A stretch of DNA of 64,000 nt from Thiogranum sp. (GCA_030148805.1 JASBSS010000013.1:124001-188000); one strand, 5' to 3'. Counted from the stretch's first letter, positions 52,870 through 61,903 are shown. Numbers and translations are program-made. Notes: a model not told the origin generated them from the sequence alone.

Positions 52870-53754
52870 ATGAACAGCCCCAACACCCTCCTGATCAGCG
52901 AGTCGGCGCAGCGTTCGGTCCGCGCGCTGCTCAGCGATGTCGAAGGCCTGGTCTCGCCCCCGGACGTGTGCATGCGACTGTTCGAGCTGATCCATCTGCC
53001 GAGCACGGGGGCGGCCGATATCGCCAAGGTGATCGCGGTCGACCCCAATCTGACGGCGCGTCTGCTGCGCATGGCCAACAGTTCGTTCTACAACTTCAGC
53101 CGCAAGATCGATACCATCAGCCGGGCGGTTACCGTCATCGGCACCACCGAGTTGTACCAGCTGGTACTGTCGATCTCTGCAGTGAAGACCTTTGCCGGTG
53201 TTCCCAACGAGCTGGTGGACATGGAGACCTTCTGGCGCCACAGCGTCTACACCGGTCTGCTGGCGCGCACCCTGGCCGTGCGCGCCAATATCCTGCATCC
53301 GGAGCGCCTGTTCGTCGCCGGCCTGATGCACGACCTGGGCAGTCTGGTGCTGTATCACCAACGTCCGCAGGAGATGCGCGATCTGTTGCTGCTGGCCAAT
53401 GGCGACGAAGAGTTGTTGTATCACGCCGAGATGGAGAGCCTCGGCTTCAGTCACGCCAGCGTGGCGGCGAAGCTGATGGAGCAGTGGCAGCTGCCGGTCT
53501 CGCTGGTCGAGGCCATCCACTGTCACCACCAGCCGGAACAGGCCGTGGCCGCCCACATTGAGGCGCATCTGCTTTATCTGGCCAATCAGCTGGTCAACGA
53601 ATCGGAGCAGGGCAATTTCATGGCGGCTCCGCGCGCCGACGTCCAGCTGCGCCAGGCGTTGCTCGACACCGTGGGGCTGAGCGAAGACGAGCTGTTTTTC
53701 GCCTTCGAGGAAGCGGCCGAGCAGTTCCCGGCCACCCTCCAGGCCCTGATCTAG
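52870..53754 (+). CDS. HDOD domain protein
   Basis: A 294-residue protein made almost entirely of an HDOD domain (about 20-220): LVSPPDVCMRLFELIHLPSTGAADIAKVIAVDP, LTARLLRMANSSFY, and GLMHDLGSLVLYHQ, where the HD pair is kept. HDOD proteins act in signalling, often linked to c-di-GMP or stress, usually without proven hydrolase activity. It precedes an HDOD-phosphatase gene by about 100 bases on the same strand. Confidence 0.88.
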   Translation: MNSPNTLLISESAQRSVRALLSDVEGLVSPPDVCMRLFELIHLPSTGAADIAKVIAVDPNLTARLLRMANSSFYNFSRKIDTISRAVTVIGTTELYQLVLSISAVKTFAGVPNELVDMETFWRHSVYTGLLARTLAVRANILHPERLFVAGLMHDLGSLVLYHQRPQEMRDLLLLANGDEELLYHAEMESLGFSHASVAAKLMEQWQLPVSLVEAIHCHHQPEQAVAAHIEAHLLYLANQLVNESEQGNFMAAPRADVQLRQALLDTVGLSEDELFFAFEEAAEQFPATLQALI

Positions 53755-53858
53755 CCCGCGGCCAGCCCGATCTCCTGAAAGTCTTTCAAAATCTGCGCTG
53801 TAGATGACGCGGGATCGGCCGCTATGGTGGGCGTATGGAAAGCTGAGCGCGCACCAGG

Positions 53859-55571
53859 ATGCCCTATCAACCGCTTATGGAAGATGCCGTCACCACCCAA
53901 GGACTTCGGCCATCGGATCTGCCGGCGCCGCCCAAGGATGCGATTCGCGTCGTCCAGGCGTGTTCCCGCTCCGATACCGGCAGCCGCGATCTGGCGGCCA
54001 TCGTGGCCAATGATCCGTTGCTCACCGCGGAATTGCTGCGGGTCGCCAATTCGGCCTTTTTCGGGCTGGCCAGTCAGGTCCGCTCGGTGGCGCGCGCCGT
54101 CACCGTCCTGGGGGATCGGGCGCTGCGCAATCTGGTGCTGTGCATTGCCATGCGCGATGCCTTGCGCGCCGAAGCCATTCCCGGCTTCGACATCGACGCC
54201 TTCTGGGAGGATGCGCTGCTGCGCGCGGTCAGCGCCCGCGGCCTCGCGGCGCTGGCCCGGCTCGATGCCGACGAGTGCTTTACCGTCGGCCTGCTGCAGG
54301 ACTTCGGCCTGCTGGTGATGTTCTATCTGCAACCGCGGCACGTCGGTGAGTGGGAGCGACTGCGCCGCAGCGCGCCGGACGCGCGCCGCGAGCTGGAGTT
54401 GGCGCTGTTTCGCACCACCCACGACGAGGTGGGGCTGGCGCTGGCAACCAGTTGGGGGCTGCCGCAGGATCTCACCACCGCGATGGGGCAGCATCACACC
54501 TACCCACCGGAGTCGGCCGCGCCGGAGGATATCGCGCTGTGCCGCCTGGCGCTGTGTGCCGACTGGATGGCAGCGGTCTATCGCTGCGAGGACAGGCGCG
54601 AAACCATCCAGCGCACCCGTTCCCTGCTGTACGAGCATTTTGCCGCGACGGAAGAAGGCTGCGACCGACTCTTGAAGCAGGTCACCGAGTCACTGGCCGA
54701 GGCGGCCAGCGCGCTGGGTCTGAGCATCGGCGCGCAGGTCCCGTTTGAACAAGTGTTGCGCGAGGCCAACTTGCGGCTGGTCGAGGATAACCTCAGCTAT
54801 CAGGAACTCACCTGGCGACTCGAGCAGACGCTGGTGGAGCGCGACAGGATTGCCGCGGAACTGCAAAAAGAGCTGGAGTTGGCGCGCGAAGTCCAGAAAA
54901 GCCTGCTGCCGTCCGCGCCCTTGCCGGGGATTGCCGGAATCAATCTTTCGGCGCGGGCCGTGTCGGGGGATTTGTATGACTATTTCCCCCTTGCCGACGG
55001 GCGTATCGCTTTCTGTCTGGCCGATGTATCCGGTAAGGGAATGTACGCCGCACTGTTGATGGCAAAGACGGCGAGCCTGTTTCGCTGTCTGGGCAAGGGG
55101 GTAAACGACCCCGGAAAGCTGCTGGGTATGCTCAACCGGGAGATTTCCGAAACCTCGGTGCGCGGCATGTTCGTCACGATGCAGGCGGGGATTTTCGACC
55201 CCGCGCGCGGCCAGGTCCTGCTGTCCAGCGCCGGGCATCCGCCGGCGTTGCTCGTGCGCGGGGCGCAACCGGTGTGCGAATTCCCCGCCCAGGCGCCACC
55301 GCTGGGAGTCAGTCCCGAGAGCGTTTTCGCCAACGAAACCGTGCGGCTCGAGGGCGGGTGCCTGTATCTGTACAGCGACGGTTTGCTGGAGGCGCAAATC
55401 GAGACGCGACGATTGCAGGGTGACGGGCTGGTCAAACTGTTGCGTGAGCATGCCCAGATGCCACCCGAGGCTCGTGCCCAGGCGATTGCCGGTGCCGTGG
55501 TGGCTGGCAGCGGCGGGGTGGAGGACGACCTGAGTTTGTTGATCATCGAGGACCAGCGTTCTCATGTCTGA
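53859..55571 (+). CDS. HDOD-PP2C (SpoIIE-type) serine phosphatase
   Basis: A 570-residue fusion. Residues about 15-225 are an HDOD domain in which the HD pair is replaced (GLLQDFGLL), so it is probably a binding module. Residues about 275-340 are coiled coil (EANLRLVEDNLSYQELTWRLEQ). Residues about 360-565 are a PP2C/SpoIIE phosphatase with VSGDLYDYF, LADVSGKGM, LYLYSDGLLEAQ and VEDDLSLLII, the metal-binding Asp residues. Such phosphatases reactivate phosphorylated STAS antagonists. Its stop overlaps the kinase gene start by eight bases. Confidence 0.9.
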   Translation: MPYQPLMEDAVTTQGLRPSDLPAPPKDAIRVVQACSRSDTGSRDLAAIVANDPLLTAELLRVANSAFFGLASQVRSVARAVTVLGDRALRNLVLCIAMRDALRAEAIPGFDIDAFWEDALLRAVSARGLAALARLDADECFTVGLLQDFGLLVMFYLQPRHVGEWERLRRSAPDARRELELALFRTTHDEVGLALATSWGLPQDLTTAMGQHHTYPPESAAPEDIALCRLALCADWMAAVYRCEDRRETIQRTRSLLYEHFAATEEGCDRLLKQVTESLAEAASALGLSIGAQVPFEQVLREANLRLVEDNLSYQELTWRLEQTLVERDRIAAELQKELELAREVQKSLLPSAPLPGIAGINLSARAVSGDLYDYFPLADGRIAFCLADVSGKGMYAALLMAKTASLFRCLGKGVNDPGKLLGMLNREISETSVRGMFVTMQAGIFDPARGQVLLSSAGHPPALLVRGAQPVCEFPAQAPPLGVSPESVFANETVRLEGGCLYLYSDGLLEAQIETRRLQGDGLVKLLREHAQMPPEARAQAIAGAVVAGSGGVEDDLSLLIIEDQRSHV

Positions 55572-55983
55572 TGGCGAGGAATTGGTTTTCATGCGCTTCC
55601 CCTCGCAGCCGAGCCGCCTGAAGCTGTTGCGCTGCGCGATCCGCGAGGCGGCGTATCTCGCCGGCCTGGATGAGGATGCGGCCCAGGCGTTGATTCTGGC
55701 GGCCAACGAGGCGTGTATGAATATCATTCAACACGCCTATGCCATGGATCCGCGCGGGCGGATCGAGGTCCGAGCGTTGCGCGAGCGCGCTGCGATGGTG
55801 CTGCAATTGCGTGATTACGCGCCTCACGTCGACAGTGATGACGTGCGTTCGCGCGACTTGAATGAGATACGTCCGGGTGGACTGGGGATCCACCTGATCG
55901 GCAGCCTGATGGATGAATATGGTTTTCTCGAACCTCCGGCGGACGGAGGCAACTTGTATCAGATGAAAAAATATATTGCGTGA
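55564..55983 (+). CDS. Anti-sigma-factor-type serine kinase (RsbW/SpoIIAB-like)
   Basis: A 139-residue GHKL ATPase with the N box (ILAANEACMNIIQHAYAMDPRG), the G1 region (LRDYAPHVDS) and the G2 region (RPGGLGIHLIGSLMDEYGF). These kinases bind a sigma factor or another target and phosphorylate a STAS partner. It lies between the PP2C phosphatase and the STAS gene, making a complete partner-switch set. No dedicated sigma factor is adjacent. Confidence 0.9.
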   Translation: MSDGEELVFMRFPSQPSRLKLLRCAIREAAYLAGLDEDAAQALILAANEACMNIIQHAYAMDPRGRIEVRALRERAAMVLQLRDYAPHVDSDDVRSRDLNEIRPGGLGIHLIGSLMDEYGFLEPPADGGNLYQMKKYIA

Positions 55984-55994
55984 AAGGGGGTGGC

Positions 55995-56327
55995 ATGGCG
56001 TTCTCGGTGGAGAAAAAACAGGGATTTTCAGTGGTGGTGCTAAACGGCGACGTCGATCTGAGCCGCTCGCCCGAGGCGCGTCGTGCCATCATGAAGTCGC
56101 TGAAGAAAATGCATAACGTATTGGTGGATATGTCGGCGGTCGACTATATCGACAGCTCCGGCATTGCCAGTCTGGTGGAAGGGTTTCAATACGCCCGTGC
56201 CAACAGCCTCGAATTCGCGCTGACCGGTGTCAGCGAGGCGGCCATGAACGTACTGCGCCTGGCGCGGCTGGATCAGGTTTTTCCCATCTACGCCTCGCTC
56301 GACGAGCGGATCACGAGCGGAGCTTAG
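55995..56327 (+). CDS. STAS domain protein, anti-sigma antagonist or MlaB-like
   Basis: A 110-residue STAS protein. VVLNGDVDLSRSPEARRAI and VLVDMSAVDYIDSSGIASLVEGF contain the phosphorylatable Ser (DSSG) used by SpoIIAA/RsbV. STAS proteins also form the MlaB subunit of Mla transporters, and the mlaE-like gene starts one base after this stop. Either role, or both, fits. ATG 55995 is preferred to GTG 55980 because GGGGGTGG lies before it. Confidence 0.88.
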   Translation: MAFSVEKKQGFSVVVLNGDVDLSRSPEARRAIMKSLKKMHNVLVDMSAVDYIDSSGIASLVEGFQYARANSLEFALTGVSEAAMNVLRLARLDQVFPIYASLDERITSGA

Positions 56328-56328
56328 G

Positions 56329-57132
56329 ATGCACGCCATGGGTTTGCGTGGCTTCACCGAGCGCTTGGGGCGGCGGTTTGCCGGTGGGGTCGAGGACTTT
56401 GGTCACGGGGCGATGTTGCTGGGCGAGAGCCTGTTCTGGATCCTTCTGGGACGCTGGTGGCAACAGCCGGTGCGCGTGCGGGCGATGGTTGCCGAGATGA
56501 TGCAGGTTGGCGTGCTCGCCATACCGGTGATCGCCATTCTGGCTTTCGCCAACGGCGCCATGATGGCCATGCAGGGGATTTATACGCTACGCGATTTTGG
56601 CGCCGAATCCCAGCTCGTGGCCGGAGTCGCCACGGCTGTCACCCGTGAGTTCGGCGCGCTTATCACTGGCATCGTCGTTGCCGCGCGTTCGGGTTCGGCG
56701 ATCGCCGCCCGCATCGGGACGATGCAGATGACGCAGGAAGTCGACGCACTGCGGGTGATGGGTATCTCGCCGGTCCGCTATCTGGTGGCGCCGATTCTGG
56801 CGGCCCTGATGCTGATGATGCCGCTGCTTACCGTATTGGCTGACAGCATGGCCATGGTCGGTATGGCCGTGATCAGCGCGCTCCAGTTGAATATGGGGTT
56901 CGCGACATTTGTGGACCAAGTGTGGCGGGCGCTCACGCCCGGCGATGTTTGGCAGGGCCTGGCGAAGAGCTTTATTTTCGGCGTGATGATCGCCCTGATT
57001 GCCGCCAGCAACGGCTTCAACGCTCAGCACGGGGCCCAGGGGCTGGGCCGCGCGACCACGCGCTCGGTCGTGCTCTGCATTTGCGCCATTGTGGTGACCG
57101 ATATGATATTCACCTTCTTCCTTATCCTGTGA
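56329..57132 (+). CDS. mlaE: MCE-type lipid ABC transporter permease (MlaE-like)
   Basis: A 267-residue MlaE-family permease with about five helices. It has the family segments LAFANGAMMAMQGIYTLRDFGA, VTREFGALITGIVVAARSGSAIAARIGTMQMTQEVDALRVMGI, and SNGFNAQHGAQGLGRATTRSVV. It moves phospholipid between membranes with the ATPase and MCE protein encoded next. The stop overlaps the mlaF-like start by one base. Confidence 0.92.
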   Translation: MHAMGLRGFTERLGRRFAGGVEDFGHGAMLLGESLFWILLGRWWQQPVRVRAMVAEMMQVGVLAIPVIAILAFANGAMMAMQGIYTLRDFGAESQLVAGVATAVTREFGALITGIVVAARSGSAIAARIGTMQMTQEVDALRVMGISPVRYLVAPILAALMLMMPLLTVLADSMAMVGMAVISALQLNMGFATFVDQVWRALTPGDVWQGLAKSFIFGVMIALIAASNGFNAQHGAQGLGRATTRSVVLCICAIVVTDMIFTFFLIL

Positions 57133-57956
57133 TGGCGAGCATGAGTGCATCCAAGGTGCTTATGGGCGAGCCGGTGGTGGAGGTCGAAAGCCTCGGGGCG
57201 ACCTATACCGGTATACCGGTGCTTGATGATATCTCCTTGCGGGTCTATCCGGGCGAGATCATGGTCATCATGGGCGGCAGCGGGTCGGGCAAGTCGACAC
57301 TGCTGCGCTGCCTGTTGGGTCTGCACCGCCCGAGCGCCGGCAGAGTGCGTCTGTTCGGACAGGATATCAGCGGACTCGGTGTCCGCCAGTGGGTCGTGTT
57401 GAGGAAGAAGATGGGCGTCGCCTTCCAGGGTGGCGCGCTATTCAATTCCATGAGCGTGGGGGAGAACGTTTGTTTGCCATTACGCGAACACACCCGGCTG
57501 GATCCCAACACCATGCGGATCATGAGCCGCATGAAACTGGAGATGGTCAATCTCGCCGGCTTCGAGCACCTGATGCCCGCACAGCTTTCCGGGGGCATGC
57601 TCAAACGCGCGGCGCTGGCGCGGGCCTTGGTGATGGACCCCGCGCTGGTGTTTTTCGACGAGCCGTCGGCCGGACTCGATCCGGTGGTGGCCGCGGATCT
57701 CGACGAGCTTATCTTGCGTATCCGCCGGGCCATGCAGATTTCTGTGGTGGTGGTGACCCACGAGCTGGAAAGCGCGTTCAAGATCGCCGACCGGATCACC
57801 GTGCTCGACCAGGGGCGCATCCTGATGACCGGTTCGGTCGAAGAGCTGCGAAACTCCGACATCCCCCGCGTGCAGCGGCTGTTGACGCGAACCTTCGAGG
57901 AGCAACCAGTCGATCCCGAGGCATATTTGCGACGGCTCACTGGCGGCGCGGATTGA
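57132..57956 (+). CDS. mlaF: MCE-type lipid ABC transporter ATPase (MlaF-like)
   Basis: A 274-residue ATPase with Walker A (GGSGSGKSTLLR), GALFNSMSVGENV, signature LSGGMLKRAALARAL, Walker B (VFFDEPSAGLDPVVA) and VTHELESAFKIADRI, all close to the Mla/Mkl ATPase family. ATG 57132 or 57141 may be used. It belongs to the operon with mlaE- and mlaD-like genes. Confidence 0.92.
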   Translation: MASMSASKVLMGEPVVEVESLGATYTGIPVLDDISLRVYPGEIMVIMGGSGSGKSTLLRCLLGLHRPSAGRVRLFGQDISGLGVRQWVVLRKKMGVAFQGGALFNSMSVGENVCLPLREHTRLDPNTMRIMSRMKLEMVNLAGFEHLMPAQLSGGMLKRAALARALVMDPALVFFDEPSAGLDPVVAADLDELILRIRRAMQISVVVVTHELESAFKIADRITVLDQGRILMTGSVEELRNSDIPRVQRLLTRTFEEQPVDPEAYLRRLTGGAD

Positions 57957-57962
57957 GTACAG

Positions 57963-58910
57963 ATGAAGCACGATAGCGTCAATTACTTTGCCGTCGGCCT
58001 GTTTGTACTGGCCGGTCTTGGCGTGCTGCTGTATGCCCTGTATCACCTGGTCGGCGGTGCCGGCGCTTACGATGTGTACTACACCCGCTATGCCAACGTG
58101 GCCGGATTGTCGCGGGGAACCCAGGTCACCTACGAAGGCTACGGCATCGGCAGCGTCAGCGCGATCGAGCCGCAGCGCGACACCGAGGGTCTGAGGTACC
58201 GGGTGGAGATGCGGGTACCCAAGGGCTGGCGTATACCCGCAGACAGCGTAACCCAGATCTACGCCGAGAGTTTGTTGGCCGACTACGTACTAGACATCAA
58301 GGACGGCCAGGCGCAGCAGTTTCTGCGACCGGGTGCGACCCTGGCCAGTCGTCCGGGCGGCGATCTGTTCGCCGTGCTCGGCGCGCTGGCCGGCGAGCTG
58401 GAGGAGATCAGCGCGAGCCAGCTACGTCCCCTGTTGCAGTCCCTGAACCAGACGGTCCAGGGAGTCGGTGGCGACTTGCAGACGCGTCTTCCGGTTCTGC
58501 TGGCTACCCTGCAGAGCCTGGTCGACAAGTTGGACGACGGCGCCAGTCACTTGTCCACGGTCCTCAACGCGCAGACCGCCTCGCAGGCCCGGCGGGTATT
58601 GAACAACGTGGATGGCGCGACGGCGGATCTGCAAACCCTGGGGGCCAGTTTGCTGGGGCTGGGTGCACAGGCACGGGAGCTGATGGCCAAGGTCGATGCG
58701 CTGGTCGACACCACGAAACCCGATCTGGCGCAGGCCGCGGGTGACCTGCGTCGGGCCCTGCAGGCGCTGGCGCACTACAGCGACAGTATCGTGCAGAACA
58801 TCGACGAGACGGCCCGCAATGCCAGCGAATTCAGTCGCCAGATTCGGGAAAACCCCCGCCGGCTGTTGAGTGCGCCGCTCCCCACGGATCCCGGAGGTCG
58901 ACGTGAATAG
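57963..58910 (+). CDS. mlaD: MCE-domain lipid-binding protein (MlaD-like)
   Basis: A 315-residue protein with an N-terminal helix (about 9-28, FAVGLFVLAGLGVLLYALYHLV), one MCE domain (about 35-130, VYYTRYANVAGLSRGTQVTYEGYGIGSVSAI), then a long helical region (about 155-300) rich in Leu, Gln and Ala. MCE rings form the periplasmic lipid channel. The extended helical tail is longer than in E. coli MlaD and recalls proteins with a needle-like extension. The next gene overlaps its end. Confidence 0.9.
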   Translation: MKHDSVNYFAVGLFVLAGLGVLLYALYHLVGGAGAYDVYYTRYANVAGLSRGTQVTYEGYGIGSVSAIEPQRDTEGLRYRVEMRVPKGWRIPADSVTQIYAESLLADYVLDIKDGQAQQFLRPGATLASRPGGDLFAVLGALAGELEEISASQLRPLLQSLNQTVQGVGGDLQTRLPVLLATLQSLVDKLDDGASHLSTVLNAQTASQARRVLNNVDGATADLQTLGASLLGLGAQARELMAKVDALVDTTKPDLAQAAGDLRRALQALAHYSDSIVQNIDETARNASEFSRQIRENPRRLLSAPLPTDPGGRRE

Positions 58911-59502
58911 GCTCATTGTCAGTCTGCTGTTTCTTCTGTTGGCCGGTTGTCTCTCGGCGCCGCCGCTGCCCGAGGACCGTTTCTATCGTCTGCAACCCGA
59001 GCCGGTAGGGGAGGTTTTACCACGACCCCGATTGACCGGGGGGCTGGCACTCGAGGACGTCGACGCCGACCCGTTGCATCGGGGACGGGCGATGCTCTAC
59101 TGTGAGCCGGATCGACCCTTGCAGTTGCGCCGTTATCACTATGAGTTCTGGGAAGATCAGCCGCCACGGATGGTGCAACGCTCGTTGACGGCCTGGCTAC
59201 GCCAGGCGGGTGTGGCCGACCAGGTCCTGGAGTCTCGGGCCGGGGACCCGGCCTGGCGCTTGCGGGCGCGGTTGCTGCGCTTCGAGGAGGTTCGCCAGGC
59301 CGGCGGGGCGGCCCGGGTGGAAGTGGCGCTGAGCGTCAGCCTGTATTCAGGGGCCGCCAGGCGTCCGGTGTGGGCCCGGGACTACGCGCGGCAAGAGCCC
59401 GTCGACGGCACATCGATGTATGCCGTGGCCCAGGCGATGCAAACGGCACTGGCATCCCTGTACACGCAGCTACAGGCGGATCTGGTGGCACCGGCGCGGT
59501 AA
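58903..59502 (+). CDS. ABC-transport auxiliary lipoprotein (PqiC/MCE-associated)
   Basis: A 199-residue lipoprotein starting at GTG 58903 (GGAGG five bases before). The signal ends in the lipobox LLAGC (Cys about 14). The mature domain has FYRLQPEP, YEFWEDQPPRMVQRSLTAWLRQAG and ARDYARQEPVDGTSMYAVAQAMQTAL, typical of the ABC-type auxiliary component family that docks MCE systems to the outer membrane. It overlaps mlaD by eight bases. No mlaC or mlaA gene is present here. Confidence 0.88.
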   Translation: MNRLIVSLLFLLLAGCLSAPPLPEDRFYRLQPEPVGEVLPRPRLTGGLALEDVDADPLHRGRAMLYCEPDRPLQLRRYHYEFWEDQPPRMVQRSLTAWLRQAGVADQVLESRAGDPAWRLRARLLRFEEVRQAGGAARVEVALSVSLYSGAARRPVWARDYARQEPVDGTSMYAVAQAMQTALASLYTQLQADLVAPAR

Positions 59503-59542
59503 AGCCGTAGCCCGGCGGACGGCCGGCGGCTAAACTGTTGGT

Positions 59543-61747
59543 ATGGTCGCACGCGCTGATACACATACTGCCGAGGGAGAGGCACCGGATCCAGAGATCT
59601 GGTTGCGCCTGGTGACCCAGGAACGCGAACCGGCCGCTGCCGAACTCATCGCGCGCGCCCTGGCACGCGCGCGCCAGGCCCATCACGGCCAGGCCCGGGC
59701 CTCCGGCGAGCCTTATCTGGTGCACTGCCTGGCCGTGGCCGAAATCGTCCATCATCTCAAACTCGACGCCGAATCGGTGGCCGCGGCCTTGCTGCACGAT
59801 GTGGTCGAGGACACGGCCGTTTCGCTGGAGACGGTGCGCGGCGAATTCGGCGACACGGTTGCCGCCCTGGTCGACGGGGTCACCAAGATGGGGCATATCG
59901 GCGAAATGCGCGAACCGGCGATGGCCAGGGCGGGCGGTTCTTCCCACCAGGCCGAAAGTGTCCGCAAGCTGCTGCTGGCCATGGCCGAGGACGTCCGCGT
60001 GGTGCTGATCAAGCTCTCCGACCGTCTGCACAACATGCGTACGTTGCGACATCTCGATGAAAAGCGGCAACGGCGCATCGCCCGGGAGACGCTCGAGATC
60101 TACGCGCCGCTGGCCAACCGTCTGGGTATCTGGCAGGTCAAGTGGGAGTTGGAGGACCTGGCCTTGCGCTATCTGGATCCCGATGCCTACCATCGCATCG
60201 CCGCGTTGCTCGACGGGCGGCGCATCGATCGCGAGCGGCATATCGAACTGGTCAAACAGCGGCTGCGCGAGGCTTTCGCTCAGGCCGGTATCGAAGCCGA
60301 GATCACCGGCAGGCCGAAACACATCTACAGCATCTGGCGTAAAATGCGCCGCAAGAACGTCGACTTTCATGAAATCTTCGACGTGCAGGCGGTGCGCGTG
60401 CTGGTGGAGAAAACCGCCGACTGCTATCTGGTGCTGGGCATCGTCCACAGCCTGTGGCATCACGTGCAGCACGAGTTCGACGACTATATCGCCAACCCCA
60501 AGGCCAACAACTATCGTTCGTTGCACACCGCGGTGATCGGGCCGGAAGGCCGGGCGATCGAAGTGCAGATACGCACCCGGGAGATGCACGAGCACGCCGA
60601 GCTGGGCATCGCCGCCCACTGGCGCTACAAGGAGGGCGGGCGCTACGACGCCGGCTTCGAGCAGAAAATCGCCTGGCTGCGTCAGCTGCTGGAATGGCGC
60701 GACGAGGAGCCGTCGGCCGACGAGTTCGTCGACCGGTTCAAGTCCGAGTCGGTGGAGGAGCGGGTCTACGTCCTCACTCCGCAGGGCAACGTGGTGGACC
60801 TGCCTGCGGGGGCGACGGCACTGGATTTCGCCTATCATATCCACACCGACGTGGGCCATCGCTGTCGCGGCGTAAAGGTCAACGGTCGCATTGTCCCGCT
60901 ATCCTACGAGCTAGCCACCGGCCAGCAGGTCGAGGTGCTGACCGGACGCCAGGCCTCACCGAGCCGCGACTGGTTGAATCCGCATCTGGGATACCTGCGC
61001 ACCTCGCGTGCCCGCGCCAAGGTCCGCCACTGGTTCAAACAACAGGATCGCGATATCAACGTCAGCGCCGGCCGGCACACCCTGGAGCGCGAACTGCATC
61101 GCCTGGGGCTGAAGGAGATCCCGCTCGATCAGGTCACGCAGAAGCTCAACTTCAGCGATGTGGACAGCATGATGGCGGCGCTCGGGCGGGGCGATCTGCA
61201 GACCGCGCAAGTGGTCGGCGCGGTGCTCAGTCTCAGCGAAAGCGACCCGCGCGAGAGTCCCGCGCTACCCAGTCGGCGCCCGCGCACGGCCGGCGAGAGC
61301 AAGGATTTCAGCGTGCTCGGCGTGGGCAATCTGTTGACCCACGCGGCGCGCTGCTGCCGTCCGGTGCCCAACGACCCCATCGTCGGCTACATCACCCGCG
61401 GACGCGGCGTCACCATCCATCGGCGCGATTGCGCCAACGTGCTGCGACTGAAGCAGGACGACCGCGACCGCCTGATCGAGGTCGAATGGGGCCCGCTGCC
61501 CGAGCGCGTGTTCCCGGTGGAGATCCAGTTGCAGGCCTACGATCGTCCGGGTCTGCTGCGCGACGTCTCGGCGTTGCTGGCCAATGACCGGGTGAACGTG
61601 CTCGGCGTCAACACCTACACCGACCGCGCCGAGCTGATCGCCCGCATGGAGCTTCACATCGAGGTGACCGACATCGGACAACTCAGTCGTATCCTCAGCC
61701 GCATCGGCCAGTTGCCCAACATCATCGAAGTGAAGCGCAAGACCTGA
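59543..61747 (+). CDS. relA: (p)ppGpp synthetase RelA with an intact HD hydrolase motif
   Basis: A 734-residue long RSH enzyme that makes (p)ppGpp in the stringent response. The HD domain (about 40-190) keeps H61, HD at 85-86 (LLHDVVEDT) and D160/N164 (KLSDRLHNMRT), residues lost in E. coli RelA. The synthetase domain (about 240-360) has GRPKHIYSIWRKM and the acidic EFDD (311-314), the RelA-type signature, where bifunctional enzymes have RFKD. A TGS domain (LTPQGNVVDLPAGATALDFAYHI), conserved linkers and a C-terminal ACT domain follow. ATG 59543 is used, 40 bases after the lipoprotein gene. Confidence 0.93.
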   Translation: MVARADTHTAEGEAPDPEIWLRLVTQEREPAAAELIARALARARQAHHGQARASGEPYLVHCLAVAEIVHHLKLDAESVAAALLHDVVEDTAVSLETVRGEFGDTVAALVDGVTKMGHIGEMREPAMARAGGSSHQAESVRKLLLAMAEDVRVVLIKLSDRLHNMRTLRHLDEKRQRRIARETLEIYAPLANRLGIWQVKWELEDLALRYLDPDAYHRIAALLDGRRIDRERHIELVKQRLREAFAQAGIEAEITGRPKHIYSIWRKMRRKNVDFHEIFDVQAVRVLVEKTADCYLVLGIVHSLWHHVQHEFDDYIANPKANNYRSLHTAVIGPEGRAIEVQIRTREMHEHAELGIAAHWRYKEGGRYDAGFEQKIAWLRQLLEWRDEEPSADEFVDRFKSESVEERVYVLTPQGNVVDLPAGATALDFAYHIHTDVGHRCRGVKVNGRIVPLSYELATGQQVEVLTGRQASPSRDWLNPHLGYLRTSRARAKVRHWFKQQDRDINVSAGRHTLERELHRLGLKEIPLDQVTQKLNFSDVDSMMAALGRGDLQTAQVVGAVLSLSESDPRESPALPSRRPRTAGESKDFSVLGVGNLLTHAARCCRPVPNDPIVGYITRGRGVTIHRRDCANVLRLKQDDRDRLIEVEWGPLPERVFPVEIQLQAYDRPGLLRDVSALLANDRVNVLGVNTYTDRAELIARMELHIEVTDIGQLSRILSRIGQLPNIIEVKRKT

Positions 61748-61754
61748 TTGGCGT

Positions 61755-61831
61755 TGGTGTCCCGGAGAGGAGTCGAACCTCCGACCTAGCGCTTAGGAGG
61801 CGCTTGCTCTATCCAGCTGAGCTACCGGGAC
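61755..61831 (-). tRNA. tRNA-Arg (anticodon CCT)
   Basis: The minus strand folds as a 77-base tRNA: acceptor GTCCCGG/CCGGGAC, discriminator A, encoded CCA (61757-61755), anticodon stem AGCGC/GCGCT with loop CTCCTAA. Anticodon CCT reads AGG. It begins eight bases after relA on the opposite strand. A weak -10 (TAGAGT) lies upstream near 61850. Confidence 0.95.
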
Positions 61832-61903
61832 AGGCGGGCTGAGCGCGTGCCTACTCTAACAGAGCCGGCAGCGATGAACCACTCGCCTTCCCGGTAGCGA
61901 CGC

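Noticed and set aside
59336-60859. A 507-codon minus-strand frame opposite relA
   Set aside because: It shadows a conserved RSH enzyme and crosses its active-site region, with no protein-like pattern of its own.
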